This document shows positions 26,215-36,700 of a stretch of DNA of 64,000 nucleotides, in pieces. The stretch is taken from the NCBI RefSeq assembly GCF_900231835.1, contig NZ_OCTN01000003.1, positions 267,578-331,577 on the forward strand, given 5' to 3'. Both the position numbers and the translations under genes were made by a program. The notes below the pieces were generated by a model. That model made no database searches, had not been told where the DNA came from, and saw only the letters and a list, made by a program, of their open reading frames with translations. The stretch's first letter is position 1; every line of letters starts with the position of its first letter. The DNA comes from Pontivivens marinum (GTDB lineage Bacteria > Pseudomonadota > Alphaproteobacteria > Rhodobacterales > Rhodobacteraceae).

Positions 26215-27509
26215 GCTGTCTCCGCGGCGATCAGATGGAAAAACGTCCCCGAGGCATGCCCCCGCTGCGATCCCGTTTCCGGCACCGCCTGCCCGTTCGC
26301 ATCCGTCACATCGGCAAGCGGAGCGTCGGGCTGCTCCAGAATTGACGAGTAATGGAACTCATGCCCGCGCAGTTTTTGCCCGTTTGGCAAGGTCGCCATG
26401 CGATAGCCCAGATGCATTTTGCGCTTCTGGTACGAGGTGACGAGGCCGAGCAACCCAGCCATTTCATGACGCACACCGTCCTTATCGATCAGGGCCTGCC
26501 CCATCGCCATATAGCCACCGCATTCCCCATGCACCGGCTTCGTTTGCGCGAAATCACGCAATCCACTCAGATAGGTTTTCGCGGCGGCAATCGTGCCTGC
26601 ATGCAGTTCGGGATAACCACCGGGCAACCAGACGACATCGGCACTAGCATCCGGCGCCTGATCGGCCAAGGGCGAGAACGGCAGGATTTCCGCCCCGGCG
26701 GCGCGCCATCCCTCCATAATATGCGGATAAACGAAGGAAAATGCAGCATCCTGTGCCAGCGCAATACGCTGCCCCGGCGGAACAACGGTTGGCATCGGCG
26801 CAGCATCAGCACTGACAACACTACCCGCCGCCGCACGCAGCGCATCCAGATCGACATTATCGCGCACGAATTGCGCGGCATCGTCCAGCAACGTGTCGAT
26901 CCCCTCATGCTCCAACGCTTGGACAAGGCCAAGGTGACGCTCGGGCATCTCCGTACTCTTGTTGCGGGGCAGCGATCCGAACACGGTGATGCCGGCCGCC
27001 TGCATGCCGTCGCGGATCAGGCGTTCATGCCGCGGGCTGGCCACGCGGTTCAGAACCACACCGGCAAAGGGCATGTCGGGGCGCAGGCTGCGAAAGCCCA
27101 AAGCCGTTGCCGCCGCCGATTGCGCCTGACCTGAAACGTCGATGACCAGAACGACCGGCCAGCCGTTGCGCTGCGCCATATCCGCGCTGGCGCCCGTGCC
27201 GGTGCGCCCATTATGCGGCACCCCATCGAACAGGCCCATGGACCCCTCGGCCAGCACCAGATCGGCCCCTTGCGCACGCGCGCTCAACCCGTTCAGCAGC
27301 GGCGCATCCATCGACCATGTGTCGAGGTTATAGGAGGGCCGCCCCGACGCCGCGTGGTGAAAGGCGGGATCGATGTAATCCGGCCCGCTCTTGAACGCCT
27401 GCACCGTCAGCCCCGCATCGCGATAGGCGCGCAGCAGCCCCAACATCAACGTCGTCTTGCCCGTGCCCGATGCAGGGGCGGAGATCATCAAACCCGGTGC
27501 AACACTCAT
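26211..27509 (-). CDS. cobB: Hydrogenobyrinic acid a,c-diamide synthase
   Basis: CobB amidates the a and c side chains of hydrogenobyrinate using glutamine and ATP before cobalt insertion. The 432-residue protein has a dethiobiotin-synthetase-like N-terminal domain with P-loop ASGTGKTT and a C-terminal class I glutamine amidotransferase-like domain with the catalytic cysteine in [12 protein letters not shown]. Length is typical. It overlaps both cobA and cobM by 4 nt. Confidence 0.95.
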   Translation of the reverse strand: MSVAPGLMISAPASGTGKTTLMLGLLRAYRDAGLTVQAFKSGPDYIDPAFHHAASGRPSYNLDTWSMDAPLLNGLSARAQGADLVLAEGSMGLFDGVPHNGRTGTGASADMAQRNGWPVVLVIDVSGQAQSAAATALGFRSLRPDMPFAGVVLNRVASPRHERLIRDGMQAAGITVFGSLPRNKSTEMPERHLGLVQALEHEGIDTLLDDAAQFVRDNVDLDALRAAAGSVVSADAAPMPTVVPPGQRIALAQDAAFSFVYPHIMEGWRAAGAEILPFSPLADQAPDASADVVWLPGGYPELHAGTIAAAKTYLSGLRDFAQTKPVHGECGGYMAMGQALIDKDGVRHEMAGLLGLVTSYQKRKMHLGYRMATLPNGQKLRGHEFHYSSILEQPDAPLADVTDANGQAVPETGSQRGHASGTFFHLIAAETA

Positions 27510-28291
27510 TCCGAACCCTCCGGGAAGCGTGGCTCTGTCCCGACCGGGCGAAAACGGCGGTCGTAATCACCGGCATAGAGCTGGCTTTCATCGAACCCCT
27601 CCGCAGCCAAGGCAGGCCCGACGAGGATCAACGCAGTACGCGCCATTTCCTCACCCACCGATGCCTGCAATGTGCCCAGAGTCGCCCGCACGATCCGCTG
27701 ATCGGGCCATGTGGCACGCCATACCACGGCCACAGGGCAATCCGCGCCATATTCCGGCGTTAGCTCCTCCACCACACGTTCCAACACATGCACGGACAGA
27801 TGGATGGCCAGGGTCGCGCCCGTCTTGGCAAAATTCGCCAGCGTCTCTCCCTCGGGCATGGCACTGGCCCGACCAGATGTTCGCGTCAGAACAACCGATT
27901 GCGCCACACCGGGCAGTGTAAGCTCATTTTCCAACACGGCGGCGGCGGCGGAAAAGGCCGGAACCCCCGGCGTCACGTCATAGGGAATGCCAAGGGCACG
28001 CAGGCGGCGCAATTGCTCACCCATCGCAGACCAGATCGACAGATCGCCGGAATGCAACCGCACCACGTCCAGGCCGCGCGCATGGGCCGAGGCGATCACC
28101 TCCATGATCCCGTCCAGCGACATTGGCGCGGTGTTCACAATCTCCGCCCCGTCAGGGCAATGTTCTAGCAATGCGGTCGGCACCAGCGATCCGGCATATA
28201 GGCACACCGGACAGGCCGCGATCAGGTCGCGCCCGCGCAATGTAATCAAATCAGCCGCACCCGGCCCTGCGCCCACGAAATGTACCGTCAT
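27506..28291 (-). CDS. cobM: Precorrin-4 C11-methyltransferase
   Basis: CobM methylates C-11 of precorrin-4. The 261-residue protein has [45 protein letters not shown] and [13 protein letters not shown], all characteristic of the CobM/CbiF group. It overlaps cobB and cobE by 4 nt on each side. Confidence 0.95.
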   Translation of the reverse strand: MTVHFVGAGPGAADLITLRGRDLIAACPVCLYAGSLVPTALLEHCPDGAEIVNTAPMSLDGIMEVIASAHARGLDVVRLHSGDLSIWSAMGEQLRRLRALGIPYDVTPGVPAFSAAAAVLENELTLPGVAQSVVLTRTSGRASAMPEGETLANFAKTGATLAIHLSVHVLERVVEELTPEYGADCPVAVVWRATWPDQRIVRATLGTLQASVGEEMARTALILVGPALAAEGFDESQLYAGDYDRRFRPVGTEPRFPEGSE

Positions 28292-28632
28292 AAATCCTGT
28301 CCTTCTGCGATGGCGGCAGTTGCCATACCATCCGATGATATGCGTCGGGTTACTAGCAGCCGCGCGTCGGGTCCAGCCGCGACCAGCGCTGCTGCCTCGG
28401 CCAATGATCCGGTGCCTAGCTGCGCGAAAACCCGTTCTGAATGGCTGGGTGTTTGCATTGCGGCGATTTCCACGTCCGAAACCCCGATGACTGGCCAGCC
28501 CAGATCAAATGCGCGCAGAGCGTCCGCCTTACGCTGTAATGTTGCCAAGGCATCCACCTGCGCACCACCCAGCGCATCACAAATTGCAGCCGCCCCTGCC
28601 GAGCCGCGAAATCCGATGCCTGCGACCCTCAT
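28288..28632 (-). CDS. cobE: CobE protein (CbiG C-terminal-like)
   Basis: CobE is a small protein of the aerobic pathway related to the C-terminal domain of CbiG; its exact biochemical role is not settled. The start ATG at 28632 gives 114 residues beginning [13 protein letters not shown], the family's N terminus; the longer open frame upstream merely runs through cobL. Typical segments are [17 protein letters not shown] and [17 protein letters not shown]. It overlaps cobL and cobM by 4 nt. Confidence 0.9.
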   Translation of the reverse strand: MRVAGIGFRGSAGAAAICDALGGAQVDALATLQRKADALRAFDLGWPVIGVSDVEIAAMQTPSHSERVFAQLGTGSLAEAAALVAAGPDARLLVTRRISSDGMATAAIAEGQDL

Positions 28633-29810
28633 CGCGTCACGCTCCACTGCGTGACGGGGCGGGCCGCGCACCAACCACGCATCCGGCCTAGTGGTTCCGC
28701 CTCGGCAATCGAAACCTGTATCAAGCGTCCACCGTGGCGGGCGTGCCATATGGCTAACAGGGCCTCGGTCTCCAGCGTGACACCGTTCATCACCAGCCGC
28801 GCACCGGCGGGCATAGCGTCCCAAACGGCGGTCAGCATACCCTCGGTCGCGCCACCGCCGATAAACACTGCATCGGGCGGTGGCAAAGCAGACAGCCCCT
28901 CCGGCACCCGCGCTGTCGTGACCGATATCCGGTGATCCAGCCCGAATTGCGCGGCATTCGTGACGACATTCGCCGCTCGATCCGCTCGTACCTCCAGCGC
29001 AGAGGATGTTGCGCCCCGCGCGGCCAAGCACCACTCCACACTGATGGAGCCTGAACCCGCGCCCAGATCCCACAAATGCTCACCCGCACGCGGGGCCAGC
29101 GCCGATAGCGTCAGCGCCCGCACGGGTTGCTTGGTGATCTGCCCGTCGTTGGCAAACAAATCATCGGGCAGGCCACTGGCCCCTGACAGCCCGCACCCTG
29201 CAACCTTCAGCGCGACGGCCACCGGCGCGCTGATATCGGTCAAATCAAACGCATCCGCACGGCAGGATCGCAGCTGCTGCCGTGGACCGCCCATCGCCTG
29301 CGCCACGGTCAACTGCGATGCCCCGAATCCGGCCTCGCACAAATACTCGGCCAACTCCGCCGGTGCCGCACCATCGCGCATCGTACAGATCAGTCGTGCA
29401 CCGTTCTGAACTACAGGGCGCAATCGGGTCAGCGGGGCCGCGTGCAGGCCGACGCACTGCACCCCCTCCATCCGCCAGCCCAGCGCCCCCGCGACCAGCG
29501 CAAAGGTGGACGGCGCCGGATGCACAACCCATGCGCCGCGTGGCAAAGCCTCCGCCAGCATGGACCCCGCGCCAAACCAGAACGGATCGCCCGAGGCCAG
29601 AACCACCACGCGCCCCTGTGCATCCAGTACCGGTGCAATGGAAAACGGCACCGGCCACGGCGCCCCCCGTTCACCAGCACCCACCAATTCCAGATGTCGC
29701 GGCCCGCCAAATATGATATCCGCATCGGCAATCGCGCGGCGGCTGGCGGTGCTCAACCCGTCCATGCTATCCTCGCCCAAACCGATTATCGTGACCCAAG
29801 GATCAGACAT
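28629..29810 (-). CDS. cobL: Precorrin-6Y C5,15-methyltransferase (decarboxylating)
   Basis: CobL methylates C-5 and C-15 and removes the C-12 acetate carboxyl. It is a fusion: an N-terminal tetrapyrrole methyltransferase domain (CbiE-like, about residues 1-200) and a C-terminal Rossmann methyltransferase (CbiT-like) with LWDLGAGSGSISVEW. I chose ATG at 29810 (MSDPWVTIIGLGEDS), giving 393 residues. This ATG shares two bases with the ATG of the divergent cobK gene, a very unusual arrangement. Confidence 0.94.
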   Translation of the reverse strand: MSDPWVTIIGLGEDSMDGLSTASRRAIADADIIFGGPRHLELVGAGERGAPWPVPFSIAPVLDAQGRVVVLASGDPFWFGAGSMLAEALPRGAWVVHPAPSTFALVAGALGWRMEGVQCVGLHAAPLTRLRPVVQNGARLICTMRDGAAPAELAEYLCEAGFGASQLTVAQAMGGPRQQLRSCRADAFDLTDISAPVAVALKVAGCGLSGASGLPDDLFANDGQITKQPVRALTLSALAPRAGEHLWDLGAGSGSISVEWCLAARGATSSALEVRADRAANVVTNAAQFGLDHRISVTTARVPEGLSALPPPDAVFIGGGATEGMLTAVWDAMPAGARLVMNGVTLETEALLAIWHARHGGRLIQVSIAEAEPLGRMRGWCAARPVTQWSVTR

Positions 29811-30531
29811 GCGCGTTCTCCTGCTCGGCGGCACGACCGAGGCCAACCAGATGGCCCATGCCCTGCACGCGGCAGGGATCGACGCGATCTATTCCTATGC
29901 CGGCCGCACGCGCAGCCCCGTTGCCCAACCGATCCCCACCCGTAGCGGCGGGTTCGGCGGCATTGATGGCCTGCGCACTTACCTGCACGCCGAACAGACC
30001 ACCCATGTCATCGACGCGACCCATCCGTTTGCTGCGGGGATGAGCGCGAATGCCGTCGTCGCCTGCGATATCCCGCTGTGCGCGCTGGAACGCGCCCCAT
30101 GGGCCGTGCAGGAAAACTGGACCACCGTTCCCGATATTGAGGCCGCCGCCCATGCCCTGCCCGATATACCGACCAACATCTTCCTCGCCATTGGCAAGCA
30201 ACATATCGGCCTGTTCACCGATGCGCGGCACCACTACCTGCTGCGCCTCGTGGACCCGCCCAGCGCGCTGCAAGCCAACGCGACGGCAATCATTGCCAAG
30301 GGTCCGTTTCACTACGAGTCCGACCTGACCCTGCTGCGCGACCATAAAATCGAGCTGATCGTATCGAAAAATTCCGGCAGTGACGGCGCGCGGGCCAAGC
30401 TGGACGCGGCGCGCACGCTCGACCTGCCGGTCATCATGATCGACCGCCCCCATATCCCGGCGCGCACCGCATTCGCCACCGTGGACGAGGTGATGCGCTG
30501 GCTGTCTCATTCCGCGGACCGCGGCGTGTAA
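29809..30531 (+). CDS. cobK: Precorrin-6A reductase
   Basis: CobK reduces precorrin-6A to dihydro-precorrin-6A with NADPH. The 240-residue protein begins MRVLLLGGTTEANQMAHAL (nucleotide loop) and has HVIDATHPFAAGMSANAV, FLAIGKQHIG and LIVSKNSGSDGARAKLDAA, typical of the family. It is the only cobalamin gene here on the + strand. Its start codon overlaps that of cobL (CATG at 29808-29811), and its 3' end overlaps the 3' end of cobJ by 25 nt. The promoter must lie inside cobL, and its transcript is antisense to the riboswitch-led operon. A longer open frame upstream (to 29506) lies within cobL and is rejected. Confidence 0.93.
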   Translation: MRVLLLGGTTEANQMAHALHAAGIDAIYSYAGRTRSPVAQPIPTRSGGFGGIDGLRTYLHAEQTTHVIDATHPFAAGMSANAVVACDIPLCALERAPWAVQENWTTVPDIEAAAHALPDIPTNIFLAIGKQHIGLFTDARHHYLLRLVDPPSALQANATAIIAKGPFHYESDLTLLRDHKIELIVSKNSGSDGARAKLDAARTLDLPVIMIDRPHIPARTAFATVDEVMRWLSHSADRGV

Positions 30532-31247
30532 ACGAACCCGCCAACGCGACGCGTATCGCGATTGCCCACGATCACAACGGTGCGCATATCCGCCATTTCC
30601 GGCGTCGCCTCGTCCAGGGAAACCGTCACGATCCGCTCCTCATCCGTGCTGACCGCGCGGGCAAAGGAGATCAGCGTCTGCCCCCCACATTCCTCACGCA
30701 AAATCTCCAGCGCACGCCCGAACTGATGCGGGCGGCTTTTGGAGCGCGGATTATAGAACGCCATCGCAAACCCCGCACCGCCAGCGGCGCGCAAACGTGT
30801 CTCGATCAGCTGCCACGGTTTCAGATTATCCGACAGGTTGATCGCGCAAAAATCATGGCCCAGTGGCGCACCAATCCGCGCCGCCGCCGCCAGCATTGCG
30901 GTAATGCCGGGCAGCACCTGAATATCCAGCGCTAGCCAGTCCGCAGGTCCGGCTTCCAATGCCTCGAACAAGGCCGACGCCATGGCAAACACCCCCGGAT
31001 CGCCCGAGGAGACAACGACCACCCGCTGCCCCGCTGCCGCCATTTGCAGCGCATGGGCTGCGCGGTCCAGTTCAACCCGATTGTCACTCTCATGTAGGGT
31101 CAAGCCATCACGCGGCGCGATCCGGCGGACATAGGGGATATAGCCGACAATATCTGTCGCCTCGACCAGCACGTCCTGAACCTGCGCCGTCACCAACGCC
31201 TGATCCCCCGGCCCCAGGCCGACAATCTTGACCCAACCCTTGCTCAT
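30507..31247 (-). CDS. cobJ: Precorrin-3B C17-methyltransferase
   Basis: CobJ methylates C-17 and contracts the ring. The 246-residue protein has KIVGLGPGDQALVTAQV, the VGYIPYVRRI segment, VVVVSSGDPGVFAMA, LPGITAMLAAAARIGAPLGHDF and FYNPRSKSR, all diagnostic for CobJ/CbiH. It overlaps cobI by 4 nt and convergently overlaps cobK. Confidence 0.95.
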   Translation of the reverse strand: MSKGWVKIVGLGPGDQALVTAQVQDVLVEATDIVGYIPYVRRIAPRDGLTLHESDNRVELDRAAHALQMAAAGQRVVVVSSGDPGVFAMASALFEALEAGPADWLALDIQVLPGITAMLAAAARIGAPLGHDFCAINLSDNLKPWQLIETRLRAAGGAGFAMAFYNPRSKSRPHQFGRALEILREECGGQTLISFARAVSTDEERIVTVSLDEATPEMADMRTVVIVGNRDTRRVGGFVYTPRSAE

Positions 31248-31960
31248 GGCCTGCGCCCCTGACCATGCACGACGACAATGGCGAAATAGGGAACCTCACC
31301 ATCGAAATCGGCCAGTTTCATGACCTTTTGCGTTGGCATAGTGCCCCGCTCAATCAGCCAAGCGCGGTCCAGTTTACCCGCTGCTTCCAGCGCACGGCGC
31401 ACACGGGGCAGATTGCGCCCGATTTTCATAAAGACGAGCGCATCGGAATCTGCGGCACGCTTGGCCAGTTCCTCCTCTGGCAAAGTGGCCATCAGCACCG
31501 TCAGAACATCATCACCCCATGTGATCGGCTGATCCGTGGCGGTCCAGCAGCCGGACATGCCGGTGATGCCGGGCACAATCTCAACCTCAACCCGCCCTTG
31601 CAAGCGTGAGTGTAGATGCATGAACGAGCCGTAAAAGAACGGATCCCCCTCACATAACACAACCACATCGCTGTCCTGCGCGACCGCCGCCAGCCGGTCG
31701 GCCCATGCATCGTAAAATTCAGCCAGCGCCGCCTTATATTCCACGCTGCCGAAATGCAGTTCGGTGGTGACGGGATATTCCATCGGATATTCCGTCACAT
31801 CCTGCGCCAACATCCCCTCAACGATCTGACGCGCCTGACCGGCCCGCCCTGCCTTGCGGAAATAGGCCACATGCGCCGCGCCGCGGATCGCACGGTCCGA
31901 CCGGACGCTCATCAAATCAGGATCACCGGGGCCGAGGCCCGTGCAAATCACCTTGCCCAT
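31244..31960 (-). CDS. cobI: Precorrin-2 C20-methyltransferase
   Basis: CobI methylates C-20 of precorrin-2. The 238-residue protein has ICTGLGPGDPDLMSVRSDRAI, VVLCEGDPFFYGSFMHLHSRL and IVPGITGMSGCWTATDQPITWGDD, as expected for CobI/CbiL. It starts 4 bases after cobH and overlaps cobJ by 4 nt. Confidence 0.95.
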   Translation of the reverse strand: MGKVICTGLGPGDPDLMSVRSDRAIRGAAHVAYFRKAGRAGQARQIVEGMLAQDVTEYPMEYPVTTELHFGSVEYKAALAEFYDAWADRLAAVAQDSDVVVLCEGDPFFYGSFMHLHSRLQGRVEVEIVPGITGMSGCWTATDQPITWGDDVLTVLMATLPEEELAKRAADSDALVFMKIGRNLPRVRRALEAAGKLDRAWLIERGTMPTQKVMKLADFDGEVPYFAIVVVHGQGRRP

Positions 31961-31964
31961 GCGT

Positions 31965-32594
31965 TTACTCCTTACGGCTGGCCAGCGCGTTAATCGCCGC
32001 CACCGTTATTGCAGACCCACCCAGACGGCCCATGACGGCAACGCTGGGCACGGGGGCGGCGGCCATCAGCGCCGCCTTGGATTCCATCGCGCCGACAAAG
32101 CCGACAGGGCAGCCGATAATCGCCGCAGGGCGCGGGCAATCAGGGTCCTCCAGCATGTTCAACAGGTGGAACAAGGCCGTCGGCGCATTGCCAATCGCCA
32201 CCAGCGCACCGGCCAAATGAGGACGCCACAGCTCCAGCGCGGCGGCGGATCGTGTATTGCCCATTTCCTTGGCCATATCAGGGACACGCGGGTCGCGCAG
32301 GGTACAGATCACCTCGTTATTCGCGGGTAGGCGTGTGCGGGTCACGCCCTCACTCACCATATGCGCATCGCACAGAATGGGGGCGCCTGCCTCCAGTGCT
32401 GCACGGGCAACCACCGGCATATTGCCAGCGAAGGCGACGTGCTCCTCCAGCCCGACCATACCGGCGGCGTGGATCATGCGCACGGCCACGACCTCCTCCT
32501 CGGGCGTGAAACGGGCAAGGTTCGCCTCGCGCCGGATCGTGGCAAAGGATTCCAGATAGATGGCCGCGCCATCGGTCACATAAGTATGGGGCAT
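31965..32594 (-). CDS. cobH: Precorrin-8X methylmutase
   Basis: CobH moves the C-11 methyl to C-12, giving hydrogenobyrinate. ATG at 32594 gives 209 residues beginning MPHTYVTDGAAIYLESF; the longer frame upstream belongs to cobG sequence. The catalytic histidine is in MIHAAGMVGLEEHVAF (about residue 42), and the segments GNAPTALFHLL and IGCPVGFVGAMESK are diagnostic. It starts 2 bases after the cobG stop. Confidence 0.95.
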   Translation of the reverse strand: MPHTYVTDGAAIYLESFATIRREANLARFTPEEEVVAVRMIHAAGMVGLEEHVAFAGNMPVVARAALEAGAPILCDAHMVSEGVTRTRLPANNEVICTLRDPRVPDMAKEMGNTRSAAALELWRPHLAGALVAIGNAPTALFHLLNMLEDPDCPRPAAIIGCPVGFVGAMESKAALMAAAPVPSVAVMGRLGGSAITVAAINALASRKE

Positions 32595-32596
32595 GG

Positions 32597-33715
32597 TCAG
32601 CTTTCGAATAAATCTTTGGGCGCGACGCTCAGCGCACGCGGGTCGATACCTGATCGCACTGGCGCATCGCCAGCACAACCGTTTCGGATCAGGGCAAAGC
32701 GTCCATCCGCCTGCCCCGTCAACGTAAATTCCTGCGCGCGCGGATGGGCGCATCCCTTGGCACAGCCGGAAACATGCAGGCCAGAACCGGCGGGTAATTC
32801 CCCCGCCAACGCCCGCGCCACATCCCGCGTTGTCACCAAGCCCTGCGCGCAATCGGGCGCACCGGGGCAGGCAGAAACCCGCAAAACCGGATCATCGGGG
32901 CGCAACATGTCGGGATGGTTCGGCACAACGCCCCCTTCAACCAACAACATCCGCCACGGGGTCAGGCGCACCGCGCCCAACCGCGCCAGAACCTGCGCAT
33001 GCACACGCCCAAAGGCGAAACCGACCAAGCCGGTGGTCTCAGGCGCGCCCTGCGGCAACGCCTCAGTTCCGCTGAAACGTTGCGGCAAATCAACGGTGCG
33101 CAAATGCCGCGCCATCCGTTTTTCGGGACTGCCCTGAAACCACCGCGCCATGTCCAGTGCGACGGCAACGGCATTCTCAACCGTTACGGCACATCCCTGC
33201 GCCGCGCCATCGGCACGGCAGATCAGGCCATCACGGCCCCGCTCAATGCGAATATCTGCGGAAATATCGGTCAGCATCGGCGCGTCACCGCAATCCACGG
33301 CAAAGCCGAATTTACCGGGCAGCGCTAAATCCTGCGCCCCGACCAGCGCCGCCTGCAACGCCGTGGCAATCCGGTGCGTGTCGTCACCTTCGCGCCAAAA
33401 CGGGGCCACCACCAGATTGCGTCGCGCCTCTGCCGCTGCATCCACATCCAGCAGCCCCAGATCGCGCAAACCGTCCTGCAAATCGTCCAGCGCCGCCTGC
33501 GAAACGCCACGCATCTGCAAATTCGCCCGTGCAGACAGGTCAATCAGCCCGCTGCCAAATTGCGAGGATAGCGCCGCAACGCCTGCCACCTGCCGCGCGC
33601 TCAACCGGCCCAAGGGCGGGCGCACCCGCACCAAATACCCGTCACCGGACATCATCGGGCGCAGCGCACCGGGGCACCATCCCTTGATTTCGGGGCCCTT
33701 TACCTCGGGCCTCAT
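32597..33715 (-). CDS. cobG: Precorrin-3B synthase (oxygen-dependent)
   Basis: CobG hydroxylates C-20 and forms the gamma-lactone using O2, the defining step of the aerobic pathway. The 372-residue protein resembles sulfite/nitrite reductases, with an N-terminal ferredoxin-like half-domain (KGWCPGALRPMMSGDGYLVRV) and the Fe-S cysteines in SACPGAPDCAQG and SGCAKGCAHP. ATG at 33715 overlaps the cobN stop by 4 nt; a longer open frame upstream lies within cobN. Confidence 0.93.
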   Translation of the reverse strand: MRPEVKGPEIKGWCPGALRPMMSGDGYLVRVRPPLGRLSARQVAGVAALSSQFGSGLIDLSARANLQMRGVSQAALDDLQDGLRDLGLLDVDAAAEARRNLVVAPFWREGDDTHRIATALQAALVGAQDLALPGKFGFAVDCGDAPMLTDISADIRIERGRDGLICRADGAAQGCAVTVENAVAVALDMARWFQGSPEKRMARHLRTVDLPQRFSGTEALPQGAPETTGLVGFAFGRVHAQVLARLGAVRLTPWRMLLVEGGVVPNHPDMLRPDDPVLRVSACPGAPDCAQGLVTTRDVARALAGELPAGSGLHVSGCAKGCAHPRAQEFTLTGQADGRFALIRNGCAGDAPVRSGIDPRALSVAPKDLFES

Positions 33716-36700
33716 CCCGACAGCTCCGCCAGAACCGAGTTGCGCCGCGTCACCCACAAACCCGCCTCATGCAGGGCCGCAAAGCGTGCCCGCATCGCGG
33801 CGAGGGCTGCCGGATTCTCACGCTCCATAAACCCGACCAAATCCTCACGCCCTAGGGTCGCATCGAAATAGGCGTCGAACAGATGCGCTGGCACGACCTG
33901 CGCCAAATGCGCAAATGCGGCCAGGTTATCCAGTGTCGCCGCAACCTCCGCCGCGCCGCGAAATCCGTGGCGCATCATCCCGTCAGCCCATGCGGGGTTC
34001 GCTGCCCGCGCCCGCACCACCCGCGCGATTTCCTCGGGTAAGGACCGCGCCCGTGGCGCATCCATCCGCGTACTGTCCATGTGGTACAGCGCCGGAGCAT
34101 CCTGCCCCAGTGCCGCCAGCGCCGCGGCAAAACCTGCCTCATGGCTGGCATAATCCTCCGCCAGCAGCACATCTGTTTCCGCCAAATCCTGCACGTGTAC
34201 GAATGCATCGGCGGTCTCCAACCGAGACTCCAGCCCCGCCCGATCCTGCGAAACATCGCCCTGCGCGTTAATCGCCCATTCAGACGCGCTCAACCACGCC
34301 TGCCCCGCACGGTTGCGCGCATCATCGGTATAGACATCGAGGTCAGCGCCCATCGCCAAGCCGAACTGCCCCGGTTTCGGCCCAAAGACACGCGGTGCGC
34401 GGGCCAGATAAGGATTCTCCTCCGCTGCCTCATCCCGCTCGGCCAAGGCATCGGCCGCCAGCTCGAACATCTGCGCCAAGCCGGGAAACACATCGCGAAA
34501 CAAGCCACTGACCCGCAGCGTCACGTCGATGCGCGGGCGATTCAACAGCACCAGCGGCACAATCTCGAACCCGCTAACCCGCTCGGACCCATCATCCCAA
34601 ACGGGGGCAAGGCCCGCCAGATGCAGCGCCATGGCAAATTCCTCACCCGCTGTGCGCATCGTGGCCGATCCCCACAGGTCAATGACCAGCCCGCGTGGCC
34701 AGTCGCCATGATCCTGCAAATGTCGGCGCAGCAATTCCTCGGCCAACTTCACGCCCTGCGCATGGGCCGCCCGCGACGGCACCGCACGCGGATCGGTGGT
34801 GAACAGGTTGCGCCCCGTCGGCATCACATCACCGCGCCCGCGATAGGGCGAACCGGACGGCCCCGCCGGAACCAGCGCACCGTTCAACGCGGCATGCAGC
34901 CCCGCCATCTCATCCGCCCCGCACTGCCCCGCGCCGTAAACGTGCAGGCCATCGCCGAATTGGCTTTCCTTGATATCGCACACGAACCGGTCAATGCGGG
35001 TGATCGCCTCCGCGGCGGAGCTATCCTCGCTCAGCCCCAGATCCGCCTCAACACCGCGCGCGCGGGCCTCCTCACGTATCGCGCCGATCAGACGGTCGCG
35101 CCGCGCGGGGTCCAGCCCGTCAGCGGTCGAATATTCATCCAGCAATTGCTCCAAGCCGGACAGCACATCAGGCACCGCACTATCAGCCATAGGCGGGGGC
35201 AGATGGCCCAAAGTCACCGCCCCGATCCGCCGCTTGGCCTGTGCTGCCTCACCGGGATCATTCACGATGAACGGATAGATTGTGGGCGTCCCACCGCTGA
35301 GCACCTCGGGCCAGCACGCCTGCGACAGGGCGACCGATTTGCCCGGCAACCATTCCAGCGTGCCATGGGCGCCAACATGGATCAGCGCATGCAGACCCCG
35401 CGCCTGCATCATCAGATAGAACGCCACATATGCATGGCGCGGCGTGCGGGCCAGATCATGATAATCATCCTCACGCGCCGCAACCGTGCCCCGCTCCGGC
35501 TGCAACGCGATCAAAGCAGTGCCCGCCTGAACGGCACGGAACCGGAACTTGCCATCGGAAACGTCGGGATCATCCTCAACCGAGCCCCAAGCCTGCGCCA
35601 GATCGGCGCGCAGATCATCAGGCAACGCGCCCAGCGCGGCCAGATACTCCGCCACCGGCCATTCAATAACCTGCGACTCCAGCGCGCGGCCCAGATCGTC
35701 GGGCGCCTCTACGCCGTAGCCCGCCGCCGCCAGATCAGCCAAAATCGCCGCCGTAGATTGCAGCGGGTCCAGCCCCACCGCATGGGCCAAATTGTAATCG
35801 CGCCCCGGATAGGTGGACAGTACGACGGCCAACCTCCGCTCACCCGCCTGCGCGGTGGCCAAGCGATGCCATGCCGCGACCTTATCCGCCGCCGCCGCAA
35901 TCATCTGCGGCACAGGCCGATGGCCAAAGCGGGCGAATTGCAGGTCGGGGTCCTTTTTATTCGGCTCCTTAAAGCTGACCAAACCGGCGAATAGCCGTCC
36001 GTCCACCTCAGGCAGCACCACATGCATGGCCAAATCCGCAGGCGACAGGCCCCGATCGCCCAGCGCCCAATCCTGTTGCCGCGCCGTGGACAGCGAAACC
36101 TGAAATACCGGCACCCCGCCCGCATCCAGCGGTGAGGCCGCACCGTCCCGCCCCTGCGCCGAAAACGCGGTGGCATTCACAATGGCCGCAGGCCGCAATC
36201 GCGCCAGTTCAGCCGAGAGCCACGCCGCCGCCGCAGGTTGCTTCAAGCTGGGCGCGAATGCCCCAACCGCCGTAAAGCCCCGCTCGCGCAGCGCCGCAAT
36301 CAGCGCATCCACCGGCCCGGTATCCGCCGCCGTCAGGTAGGAGCGGTAAAAGCTGACCACGACCAGCGGGCCACCCTCGGGCGCAGCCGAAACCACGCCC
36401 TCCTCAGGCGTGTAGAACCCGAAATCAGGAACCGATTTCTGCCCGATGACCGGCCCCGCATATAGCCCCGCCGCCAGCGCCATCTGGGCAAGGGCCGCCT
36501 GCGCCGCCGCCGCGCCGCCCGCATCGCATAGATGCTGCAACCGGCGCAGCGTGCTGACCGGAACCGTAGACAGCTCATCCAATTGCGGGTCGGCGCGCCC
36601 GTCAGCGGGTAAAATCGCGAGGGCCATCCCCTTGCGCCGCGCCAAATCCTGCACCTGCATCAGGCCATAGGACCAATAGCCAGCACCACCGATCAGGCGG

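Noticed and set aside
34081..35994. 637-residue open frame on the + strand opposite cobN
   Set aside because: Its composition is arginine, glutamine and histidine rich with no family motif; it is the complement of a well-supported cobN frame and results from high-GC codon use.
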